From the NCBI GenBank assembly GCA_949511925.1, contig CATEYX010000135.1, positions 1 through 21,874 of the forward strand: 21,874 nucleotides of DNA, in the 5' to 3' direction. Both the position numbers and the translations under genes were made by a program. Each line of letters begins with the position of its first letter. Position 1 is the stretch's first letter. This document shows, in pieces, positions 15,476 through 21,874 of the stretch. The notes under the pieces were generated by a model. That model saw nothing but the letters and a program-made list of their open reading frames with translations, ran no database searches and was not told where the DNA came from. This stretch comes from Cryomorphaceae bacterium (GTDB lineage Bacteria > Bacteroidota > Bacteroidia > Flavobacteriales > BACL11).

Positions 15476-17287
15476 ATGAAAAAATACGATAAAAATTCAC
15501 TAATTGGTTTTGTGTTAATGGCTATCATCTTGATAGTATTTAATACTTTCTTTTTCCCTGAAATACCCCAAGAAAAAGCACCAGTTACTACACCAAATGA
15601 AACTCAATTTACAGAAACTCAATTTACAGAAACTACAGTTGCTACCCCTGCACTAAGTAATTCCTTTATTAGTGAAGAGCTAAAAACAAAATATGGTGTT
15701 TTTGCTTCAGCTGCAAATGGGACAGATGAATTTCAAGTTATTGAAAATGATAAATTAAAAATTACAGTTGCTAATAAAGGTGGTAGAATTGTATCCGTAA
15801 TATTAAAAGAATATCAAACTTTTGACTCGTTAGCACTTGATTTATTTGATGCAGATAGTTCTCGTTTCAACCTACAATTTACAACAGGACACAACATAAA
15901 TACTGCTGATTTGTACTTTTTTGCAGAACAAAGTAGTAACACATTGAGTATGAAACTAAAGGCTGATGACAGCCATTATGTAGAGTATTTATATACGCTT
16001 ACTGACGACTACCTTATTGATTTTGACATTAAATTTATAGGAATGGAAAGCCTTATTCCATCTGGAATAAATTACATGAACTTGGAGTGGCAAATGAAAA
16101 CACCACAAACCGAGAAAAGCAAAACTAATCAGGACATGTACACTGGAATTCAGTACCAGTATAGTGCTGACAATGAAGGGGATTATTTAAGCTTTACTTC
16201 AACGGATGAGGACGAAATAAATGCTCGTTTAAATTGGGTAGCTTTCAAGCAACAATTCTTTAGTGCAATTTTTATCGCTAAGGATGGATTTGAAAAGCCA
16301 ACTCACTTAATTTCTACAAAAAGTGAAGGATCAAAATTCATAAAGGATTTAGCTGCTAAGTTCGAACTTCCTTATCAGCATAGAGTAGATGAGCAACTGA
16401 GTTTTCAATTCTATTTTGGACCTAATCATTTTAAAACTTTAAAAGCTTACAATTCTGGTTTTGAAGAATTAGTACCACTAGGCTGGGGGATATTTGGATG
16501 GGTGAACCAGTATATTATTATTAATATTTTTGATTTTTTAAGTAAGTACTTTTCTTCTTACGGAATTATCATTCTTTTACTTACTCTAATTATAAAAATC
16601 GGACTTGCTCCTTTTACTTATAAAGCATTTTTGTCACAAGCAAAAATGAAAGTATTAAAGCCTGAGATAGATAAAATTAACGACAAGTTAAAAGGAAAAG
16701 ATCCAATGAAAGCCCAACAAGAAACAATGGGGCTTTATCGAAAGGCAGGCGTGAACCCAATGGGGGGCTGCTTACCAATGTTATTCCAATTTCCTATACT
16801 AATTGCCATGTTCCGTTTCTTCCCTGCCTCAATTGAGTTAAGGCAAGAGAGTTTCCTTTGGGCTGACGATTTATCATCTTACGATTCCATATACAACTTA
16901 GGCTTTGACATTCCTTTTTATGGTGATCATATTAGTTTATTTACCTTATTGATGACAGTTTCTACTTTGTTGTACACAAGGATGAATTCTTCAATGGCAA
17001 CTGGTCAAATGGCACAAATGAAATGGATGATGTACCTGATGCCAATCATGTTCCTTGGTTTCTTTAACAATTATGCAGCTGGACTTTCATACTACTATTT
17101 CTTAGCAAATATGTTTACTTTTACGCAACAGTATTTCATGAAAGTAATGATTAATGAAGATGAAATATTGGCACAATTGGAAGCTAACAAAAAGAAACCT
17201 GCTAAACCAAAGTCTAAGTTCCAAAAGAAATTAGAAGACATGCAGAAAAAGCAAGAGCAACAAATAAAGGGTAAAAAGAAGAAATAA
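15476..17287 (+). CDS. yidC: Membrane protein insertase YidC
   Basis: Inserts and folds inner-membrane proteins, alone or with SecYEG. The 603-residue product has an N-terminal membrane anchor (about 9-27), a Thr-rich linker containing a 15-bp tandem repeat, a large periplasmic domain (about 65-335) and the conserved five-helix core from about 355. The core holds QAKMKVLKPEIDKINDKLKG and GVNPMGGCLPMLFQFPILIAMF. The basic residue of the hydrophilic groove is Lys374 (TLIIKIGLAP), where E. coli has Arg366. The tail is strongly basic (ends KGKKKK), as expected for ribosome contact. Cotranscribed with pyrG; its stop is two bases from the stop of convergent mqnA. Confidence 0.96.
   Translation: MKKYDKNSLIGFVLMAIILIVFNTFFFPEIPQEKAPVTTPNETQFTETQFTETTVATPALSNSFISEELKTKYGVFASAANGTDEFQVIENDKLKITVANKGGRIVSVILKEYQTFDSLALDLFDADSSRFNLQFTTGHNINTADLYFFAEQSSNTLSMKLKADDSHYVEYLYTLTDDYLIDFDIKFIGMESLIPSGINYMNLEWQMKTPQTEKSKTNQDMYTGIQYQYSADNEGDYLSFTSTDEDEINARLNWVAFKQQFFSAIFIAKDGFEKPTHLISTKSEGSKFIKDLAAKFELPYQHRVDEQLSFQFYFGPNHFKTLKAYNSGFEELVPLGWGIFGWVNQYIIINIFDFLSKYFSSYGIIILLLTLIIKIGLAPFTYKAFLSQAKMKVLKPEIDKINDKLKGKDPMKAQQETMGLYRKAGVNPMGGCLPMLFQFPILIAMFRFFPASIELRQESFLWADDLSSYDSIYNLGFDIPFYGDHISLFTLLMTVSTLLYTRMNSSMATGQMAQMKWMMYLMPIMFLGFFNNYAAGLSYYYFLANMFTFTQQYFMKVMINEDEILAQLEANKKKPAKPKSKFQKKLEDMQKKQEQQIKGKKKK
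15599..15628 (+). repeat. 15-bp tandem duplication within yidC linker
   Basis: GAAACTCAATTTACA occurs twice in direct tandem (15599-15613 and 15614-15628), followed by a partial third copy GAAACT. It encodes ETQFT ETQFT ET in the flexible linker between the first membrane helix and the periplasmic domain. The in-frame length keeps the gene intact. Confidence 0.9.
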
Positions 17288-17289
17288 GT

Positions 17290-18027
17290 CTAACTTATTT
17301 TTCTCAAAAAAAGTTCCATTCCTTTTTGTTTTTCAGCATCTAAGCTGTAAGAAATTTTATTATTCAGATAATCTTCAGGGTTTTCACAATTCGGGTAACT
17401 CTCCCTTTCTAAAGCCAAAGCTTTATCAATATTGCCCAATCCTTTCTCAAGTGCTTTATTAAAAGCATTTATAAAATCTTGTGATAATTTAGTATTTGAC
17501 ACCCAAGCGGCAAACACAAAAGGTAAGTCTGTCATTTCTTTCCAAATAGCTGACAAATCATAAATAAATTTATGCTTAGTATTCAAAGTAAAAGCCCTAT
17601 CCCCAATTACCAAAGCGGCATGTTTTCCTTTTATATTATCTTCAAAACCAACATCCGATTTTTTAAGTTCAGGATTCAACTGCCAATATTCTTTCAATAA
17701 AACTTTAAGCAATGCCACAGAAGTACGCGATTGATAATCCAAGCCAATACTCTCAATTTTATCAATAGGAACATCCGAATACAAACATACCGTATCCACA
17801 GCACCATTTGCACCTATGCAATAATCTGAGATAATATAAGGATGTCTTAATTTCGGAATAACAACAACAGGAACTAAGGCTAAATCAACAGTACCATTAA
17901 TAAGTTTATCAGCACAAATAGATGGATAATCTAATTGCAAATCAATAGTATTAATCAACTCACTTTGTTTTAACCCATGGATGAAAGGTATCGTATTTAA
18001 ATAAGAAACAGCTGATATTTTTAGCAT
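17290..18027 (-). CDS. mqnA: Chorismate dehydratase, futalosine menaquinone pathway
   Basis: First enzyme of the futalosine route: removes water from chorismate to give 3-[(1-carboxyvinyl)oxy]benzoate. The 245-residue product has the periplasmic-binding-protein-like fold of the MqnA/MqnD family. The N-terminus ISAVSYLNTIPFIHGL is the MqnA hallmark. Other family blocks are GTVDLALVPVVVIPKL, DYQSRTSVALLKVLL and HAALVIGDRA. MqnD is the main alternative, but the SYLNTIPF start points to MqnA. It overlaps the upstream DUF456 gene by one base (TAATG), so translation is likely coupled. The other futalosine genes are not in the window. Confidence 0.88.
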   Translation of the reverse strand: MLKISAVSYLNTIPFIHGLKQSELINTIDLQLDYPSICADKLINGTVDLALVPVVVIPKLRHPYIISDYCIGANGAVDTVCLYSDVPIDKIESIGLDYQSRTSVALLKVLLKEYWQLNPELKKSDVGFEDNIKGKHAALVIGDRAFTLNTKHKFIYDLSAIWKEMTDLPFVFAAWVSNTKLSQDFINAFNKALEKGLGNIDKALALERESYPNCENPEDYLNNKISYSLDAEKQKGMELFLRKIS

Positions 18028-18485
18028 TAGAATAGTAAAATATAAATAATATACAAACTAGTGCATAATTTCAAGATAGTTCCAGCAATAAAACCCCAAA
18101 GAGCACCAAAAGCAATCTTCACTTCATTCTGGTTCATTTCAATTTTAGCACCAATATAGGCGCCAACAAAAGCACCTACCAATATTCCAAAAGGAGGAAA
18201 CAAGAAAATTCCTAATAACATTCCTACAACCGAACCTCTAATTGCATACTTGCCACCACCTGCTTTTTTTACACCATAAATCTGGAGATAATAATCCAAA
18301 ACAGTAATAAACACTACCAATACTCCCAGCCAGAAAATAAAATCAACCTCCATTTTGCTAATAAAAAAATGAGAAAGTAATAAACCCAAATAAGAAAGAG
18401 GAGGGCCAGGCAAAGCAGGAATAACACTTCCTATTAATCCTAAAAGCAATAAGATCCCAATTCCAATCATTATTAGTATTTCCAT
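18027..18485 (-). CDS. DUF456 family membrane protein
   Basis: Integral membrane protein of 152 residues with no known function. It starts MEILIMIGIGILLLLGLIGS and carries the family-typical VIPALPGPPLSYLGLLL (about 20-36). A central hydrophobic helix follows, then YGVKKAGGGKYAIRGSVVG and glycine-zipper helices (GILVGAFVGAYIGAK). The frame could be extended upstream to 18590, but that extension has no family resemblance. A TACTTTTG promoter element ends four bases before the ATG at 18485, so a leaderless mRNA is likely. Its TAA overlaps the mqnA ATG. Confidence 0.88.
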   Translation of the reverse strand: MEILIMIGIGILLLLGLIGSVIPALPGPPLSYLGLLLSHFFISKMEVDFIFWLGVLVVFITVLDYYLQIYGVKKAGGGKYAIRGSVVGMLLGIFLFPPFGILVGAFVGAYIGAKIEMNQNEVKIAFGALWGFIAGTILKLCTSLYIIYILLF

Positions 18486-18489
18486 TTTC

Positions 18490-18497
18490 CAAAAGTA
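18490..18497 (-). promoter_or_regulatory. Predicted -7 promoter element of DUF456-mqnA
   Basis: On the minus strand TACTTTTG matches TAnnTTTG exactly, followed by GAAA and the ATG. With initiation some 5-7 bases after the box, the transcript would begin at or next to the start codon. Confidence 0.6.
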
Positions 18498-18551
18498 GTA
18501 AAAAAGCAAATGTAAAATTCGTTTCTCAAAGAACATCTTATTTAAAATGCT

Positions 18552-18559
18552 TAAATTTG
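18552..18559 (+). promoter_or_regulatory. Predicted -7 promoter element of purB
   Basis: TAAATTTG matches TAnnTTTG exactly, 24 bp before the purB ATG. The leader ends in the A-rich AACAAAAGAAAAA with no Shine-Dalgarno. No -33 TTG is evident. Confidence 0.6.
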
Positions 18560-18583
18560 CAACTCTAATTAACAAAAGAAAAA

Positions 18584-19927
18584 ATGGCACTTACTCCTTT
18601 AACTGCAGTTACCCCAATTGATGGAAGATATATCAGTAAAACATCTAGCCTACAAGCATACTTTTCTGAAGCTGCTTTAATCAAATTCAGAGTTCAGGTT
18701 GAAATAGAATATTTTATTGCACTTTGCAATAGCTCAATACTTCAACTAAACCATTTTCCTAGTATAAAATTCTCAGAATTAAGAGATTTATATACAAATT
18801 TTAAAGAAAGTGATGCCCAAAAAATTAAGGACATTGAAAGCATTACTAACCATGATGTAAAAGCGGTAGAATACTTTATTAAAGAAGAATTTGATAAATT
18901 AGGATTACAAGAATTTAAAGAGTTTATCCATTTCGGATTAACTTCACAAGACATCAACAATACTGCGGTACCTTATTCTATAAAAGAAGCTATAAACAAA
19001 GTTTACTTACCTCAATTAAATGAAATTATTGCTTTATTAAAAGATAGAGCTCAGCAGTGGAAAGCAATTCCATTGTTAGCCCGTACGCACGGACAAGCTG
19101 CTTCACCTACAAGAATGGGAAAAGAAATTCAAGTATTTATTGAGCGTATTGAAAAGCAACTACTTCTTTTAGAAACAATTCCTTTTAGTGCAAAGTTTGG
19201 TGGAGCAACAGGTAACTTTAATGCACATCATGTTGCTTTTCCTGAAATTGATTGGGTGAGTTTTTCTAACAACTTTACAGCTGATGCTTTAGGTTTGGAA
19301 AGACAACAAACTACTACACAAATTGAGCATTACGATAATTTGGCAGCACTCATGGATAATATCAGTAGAATCAATACTATCTTAATTGATTTCTCTAGAG
19401 ATATCTGGACTTATGTTTCTATGGATTATTTCAAACAAAAAATAAAAAAAGGAGAAGTAGGTTCATCAGCAATGCCACACAAAGTAAATCCTATTGATTT
19501 TGAGAATGCAGAAGGTAACTTAGGAATGGGGAATGCAATTTTTTCATTCTTATCAAGCAAACTTCCTATCTCTCGCTTACAAAGAGACTTAACTGACAGT
19601 ACCGTTTTAAGAAACATTGGCGTTCCTTTTGCACATACGCTTATCGCTTTCGCATCATTAAACAAAGGAATAAATAAGTTAATTATTAATGAGGAAAACA
19701 TTGCTGCTGACTTAGAGAAAAATTGGGCAGTAGTAGCAGAAGCAATTCAAACAATATTAAGAAGAGAGGGTTATCCGAATCCTTATGAAGCACTTAAGGA
19801 ATTAACAAGAACTAACTCAGTAATTAATGCCGAAAGCATTGCTTCATTCATTGACACTTTAACTGTTAATGATACTATTAAAACTGAATTGAAAGCAATT
19901 ACGCCTAGTAACTATACAGGGATATAA
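18584..19927 (+). CDS. purB: Adenylosuccinate lyase
   Basis: Acts twice in purine synthesis, releasing fumarate from SAICAR and from adenylosuccinate. The 447-residue product belongs to the fumarase/aspartase superfamily. It starts LTPLTAVTPIDGRYISKT. His169 in ARTHGQAASPT matches the catalytic base region. The signature loop GSSAMPHKVNPIDFENAEGN begins at Gly293, with Ser294/Ser295 as the catalytic-serine position. FIHFGLTSQDINNTA supplies the substrate-binding block. Single-gene unit with promoter upstream and a strong terminator downstream. Confidence 0.97.
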   Translation: MALTPLTAVTPIDGRYISKTSSLQAYFSEAALIKFRVQVEIEYFIALCNSSILQLNHFPSIKFSELRDLYTNFKESDAQKIKDIESITNHDVKAVEYFIKEEFDKLGLQEFKEFIHFGLTSQDINNTAVPYSIKEAINKVYLPQLNEIIALLKDRAQQWKAIPLLARTHGQAASPTRMGKEIQVFIERIEKQLLLLETIPFSAKFGGATGNFNAHHVAFPEIDWVSFSNNFTADALGLERQQTTTQIEHYDNLAALMDNISRINTILIDFSRDIWTYVSMDYFKQKIKKGEVGSSAMPHKVNPIDFENAEGNLGMGNAIFSFLSSKLPISRLQRDLTDSTVLRNIGVPFAHTLIAFASLNKGINKLIINEENIAADLEKNWAVVAEAIQTILRREGYPNPYEALKELTRTNSVINAESIASFIDTLTVNDTIKTELKAITPSNYTGI

Positions 19928-19963
19928 ATATAACCCTGAACTTAATTCAGAAATTTAAACAAT

Positions 19964-19998
19964 AAAAAAGCTGAGCAAATACTCAGCTTTTATTTTTT
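19964..19998. terminator. Bidirectional rho-independent terminator
   Basis: Perfect 10-bp stem AAAAGCTGAG / CTCAGCTTTT (19966-19975 and 19982-19991) with a 6-nt loop. A T-rich tract follows on the plus strand and an A tract precedes it, giving T on the minus strand. It sits between the ends of convergent purB and the minus-strand operon, the latter stopping at 19998. Confidence 0.92.
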
Positions 19999-20555
19999 TA
20001 GAAACTTAGTTTATTCTTTGCCAAATAATCTTCCCAATTCCACATAAAGTGTGTTAAGAGATTCTTAAGCTCATTGTAAAATATAGGATTTGGCTTATTC
20101 TTTCTCTTAAACAAATCCCCTTGAAATTCGTTAATATTATATTTTTCAAAAATACCAAACGCCATAGCGCTAATAGGACATTCGTTTTCAACTAATAATT
20201 CATTGAAATAGTTTTCATAATCCAAGAAGCGCTCAATTGATAAATGTTGTTCACTTTCAGCCAATTCTTTATGCATTTCATCCAAAATATATCCTCTTAA
20301 GCTAGCTGAATCCTTTTCCTCAAAAAAGGTATCTAAATTTTGCATATTTCCTAAAAACACAATATTTCTAAACCAATCAATATCAAGATCAGTAAGATTT
20401 GGATTTTCTTCTAAATTATTGTTATTGTTAATAAAATCCTTTATTTCAACAAAACCAACTTCAATTACATTGTTAAGTAAATTCACATAAATAGTAGCAG
20501 CCAGCTTAGCCTTTACTTTTTTCTTTTTTGATAATAATCCTAAAAACTTTATCAT
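19998..20555 (-). CDS. Protein of unknown function, downstream of lhgO
   Basis: I do not recognise this 185-residue protein. It begins with a short basic patch (LLSKKKKVKAK), has no signal peptide or membrane helix, and is acidic and probably helical throughout. It contains an Asn run (INNNNN, about 42-47) and an aromatic-rich C-terminus (HFMWNWEDYLAKNKLSF). It is probably soluble and cytoplasmic. It starts five bases after the lhgO stop, with no promoter between, so it is almost certainly cotranscribed with lhgO and ends at the shared terminator. Codon use resembles its neighbours. Confidence 0.8.
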   Translation of the reverse strand: MIKFLGLLSKKKKVKAKLAATIYVNLLNNVIEVGFVEIKDFINNNNNLEENPNLTDLDIDWFRNIVFLGNMQNLDTFFEEKDSASLRGYILDEMHKELAESEQHLSIERFLDYENYFNELLVENECPISAMAFGIFEKYNINEFQGDLFKRKNKPNPIFYNELKNLLTHFMWNWEDYLAKNKLSF

Positions 20556-20560
20556 ATAAA

Positions 20561-21721
20561 TTATAGATTAAAATGTGACTTTGCTTCTTCCATTATTTGT
20601 TTTCCAATTGCAAAACAGGCTGTAGCAGCTGGTGAAGGAGCATTCAACACATGTATATTTTTTTTATTTTTAATTATTTTAAAGTCATCAATTACCTCTC
20701 CGTCACGACCTAAAGCCATTGCTCTCACCCCACATCTGCCTTCTACAATATCCTCCATTCTTAGTGTCGGCATCATCTTTTGTAATTCCTTCAAAAATAA
20801 AGATTTTGAGAACGCCCTTTTATACTCATTGAGTCCAAATTTCCAATGATTTATGAACAATCGCCAAGTACCCACAAAACCAAGGGCTTGGACAGTATCT
20901 ATAAAGTTAAAATCTGTCTTATTATAACCTTCTCTTTTAAAGGTAAACACAGCATTAGGCCCACATTCAATATCACCATTCGTCATTCTTGTAAAATGAA
21001 CTCCTAAAAAGGGGAATTCCGGATTAGGCACAGGATAAACTAAATTGTTGATTTTGGATTTAGCGTGATCAGCTAATTCATAATAATCTCCTCTAAAACC
21101 TACAATCTGCATATCTAACTTTACATTATCTTTTACTGCTAACCTATCAGCAAACAAGCCACCACAAAAAATAATATGCTTAGCATTAAACTCTCCTTTT
21201 GTTGTACTGATATTAGCACCATTATAATCCAATACTTTACAATCAGTCATAACTTTACTATTCGGGTTTTTAGTCAATAAAAGCTCAGATAACTTATTGG
21301 TTATTCCTTTATAATCTATGATGCCCGCTTCAGGAACCCAAAGTGCTTTTAATCCTTCAATATTAGGTTCTATCTTCTTGAATTCTTCAGGATTTAACAA
21401 TTCCAATCCTAACAAACCATTCTTTTCTCCATTCTCTTTTAAGTCTTCCAATCGTTTAGCTTCAAGAGAGTTTATAGCCACAACTAATTTACCACACACT
21501 TCATATTTAATATTATGTTCTTTAGAAAATAAAACTAAATCTTTCCTGCCATCAACACAATTCTTAGCCTTTAAGGAACCATTCTTGTAATATAAGCCTG
21601 AATGAATTACCCCTGAATTTCTACCTGTTTGATGAAAAGCCAATTCTTTTTCTTTTTCAAAAACTACAATATTAAGTGTCGAGAATTCTCTTTGTATTTG
21701 ATAAGCAGTAGCCAAGCCCAC
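20561..21721 (-). CDS. lhgO: L-2-hydroxyglutarate oxidase/dehydrogenase, 5' end uncertain
   Basis: FAD enzyme oxidising L-2-hydroxyglutarate to 2-oxoglutarate, with electrons going to the respiratory quinone pool in the E. coli enzyme. Recognisable blocks are HQTGRNSGVIHSGLYYKNGS, the ECGPNAVFTFKREGY motif and VLNAPSPAATACFAIG near the C-terminus. The coordinates use the only canonical start codon, GTG at 21721, giving 386 residues. That start cannot be the functional N-terminus: the FAD dinucleotide-binding motif GGGIVG begins four codons upstream of it, in the same frame, in a stretch lacking ATG, GTG or TTG. The protein probably begins at a non-canonical codon such as ATT 21766 (QNNQFDIAIVGGGIVGLATA follows). 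It is followed by the 185-residue unknown gene and preceded by an outer-membrane-like gene. Confidence 0.9.
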   Translation of the reverse strand: MGLATAYQIQREFSTLNIVVFEKEKELAFHQTGRNSGVIHSGLYYKNGSLKAKNCVDGRKDLVLFSKEHNIKYEVCGKLVVAINSLEAKRLEDLKENGEKNGLLGLELLNPEEFKKIEPNIEGLKALWVPEAGIIDYKGITNKLSELLLTKNPNSKVMTDCKVLDYNGANISTTKGEFNAKHIIFCGGLFADRLAVKDNVKLDMQIVGFRGDYYELADHAKSKINNLVYPVPNPEFPFLGVHFTRMTNGDIECGPNAVFTFKREGYNKTDFNFIDTVQALGFVGTWRLFINHWKFGLNEYKRAFSKSLFLKELQKMMPTLRMEDIVEGRCGVRAMALGRDGEVIDDFKIIKNKKNIHVLNAPSPAATACFAIGKQIMEEAKSHFNL

Positions 21722-21775
21722 AATTCCACCTCCTACTATGGCTATATCAAATTGATTATTTTGAATATTGATAAA
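21722..21775 (-). other. In-frame N-terminal extension of lhgO without canonical start codon
   Basis: Eighteen codons between the TAG at 21776-21778 and GTG 21721 read FINIQNNQFDIAIVGGGI. FDIAIVGGGI is the beta-strand and glycine turn of the FAD-binding Rossmann fold, so this stretch must be translated for a working enzyme. The only near-cognate start codons before the motif are ATC (21770-21772), ATT (21764-21766) and two ATA codons. ATT would give a natural-looking seven-residue lead-in. Confidence 0.75.
21728..21735 (-). promoter_or_regulatory. Shine-Dalgarno-like TAGGAGGT before lhgO GTG
   Basis: A perfect anti-16S complement six bases before GTG 21721, in a window otherwise lacking such sites. 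It coincides with the codons for the Val-Gly-Gly of the FAD motif, so it is most likely a coding coincidence that would mislead a gene finder. Confidence 0.25.
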
Positions 21776-21874
21776 CTATTTTTTAAGTGTAAAAACTCTA
21801 GAAATATTAAAACCAAAATAAATATCTCCATTAGACCATTCCCCATTAGTTTCATGTATAAAAGCACGCTCAAA
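21776..21874 (-). CDS. C-terminal end of an outer-membrane-like protein (partial)
   Basis: The last 32 residues of a gene entering from the right edge, stopping at TAG 21776-21778. Alternating polar/aromatic strands (AFIHETNGEW, DIYFGFNISRVFTLKK) suggest the final strands of a beta-barrel. The HETNG motif faintly recalls the His-Ser/Thr-Asn region of PagL-like acyloxyacyl hydrolases, but too little is visible for a family call. It lies directly upstream of, and in the same frame as, lhgO. Confidence 0.5.
   Translation of the reverse strand, partial: FERAFIHETNGEWSNGDIYFGFNISRVFTLKK

Noticed and set aside
18486..18590. Upstream extension of the DUF456 frame to 18590.
   Set aside because: It runs through the promoter region and past the purB start, and has no family resemblance.
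1..21874. Mobile elements, CRISPR arrays, tRNA or rRNA genes, riboswitches.
   Set aside because: No transposase, integrase, repeat-spacer pattern, cloverleaf or rRNA-like sequence was seen while reading both strands.

Overview
The window looks like a stretch of core chromosome from a low-GC member of the Bacteroidota, most likely of the order Flavobacteriales. The main clues are these. Nearly every intergenic region carries the Bacteroidota -7 promoter element TAnnTTTG. Shine-Dalgarno sequences are almost absent and start codons have A-rich leaders. There is a TonB-dependent receptor with a carboxypeptidase-regulatory-like N-domain. Two gene neighbourhoods (pyrG-yidC; an HsdR-N nuclease-like gene head to head with holA) are familiar from this phylum. 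No species can be named. No tRNA, rRNA, insertion sequence, prophage or CRISPR array was seen.

Layout, left to right. At 1-3786 (minus) lie dnaX (DNA polymerase III tau/gamma) and, 10 bp downstream, a membrane-anchored M16 zinc peptidase that runs off the left edge. At 3942-5024 (plus) is the ribosomal operon rpsF-rpsR-rplI, closed by a clear terminator. Next comes acnB (plus), convergent with a SulP anion transporter (minus). The 387-bp gap at 9599-9985 holds a minus-strand terminator, what looks like the decayed 3' end of a DoxX-type membrane protein gene, and a possible 35-residue plus-strand ORF. It is followed by a stand-alone HsdR-N PD-(D/E)XK protein (minus) facing holA (plus), then an orphan TonB-dependent receptor, pyrG and yidC (plus). 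mqnA and a DUF456 membrane protein (minus, coupled by a TAATG overlap) are convergent with yidC. purB (plus) ends at a bidirectional terminator that also serves a minus-strand operon: an outer-membrane-like protein cut by the window edge, then L-2-hydroxyglutarate oxidase (lhgO), then an unrecognised 185-residue protein.

How the genes fit together. Replication (dnaX, holA), translation (bS6, bS18, bL9), membrane protein insertion (yidC), nucleotide synthesis (pyrG, purB) and central carbon metabolism (acnB, lhgO) are mixed. mqnA implies that menaquinone is made by the futalosine route, and menaquinone would be a plausible electron sink for lhgO.

I did not find a large undescribed system. The observations most worth following are: (1) an A9 run plus an E. 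coli-type A AAA AAG heptamer in dnaX at the end of the clamp-loader core, where a -1 shift meets a stop codon within a few codons; (2) an lhgO gene whose conserved N-terminus lies upstream of any ATG, GTG or TTG codon; (3) the HsdR-N/holA pair, with a convincing holA promoter embedded in the opposing gene; (4) the gene remnant at 9712-9885.
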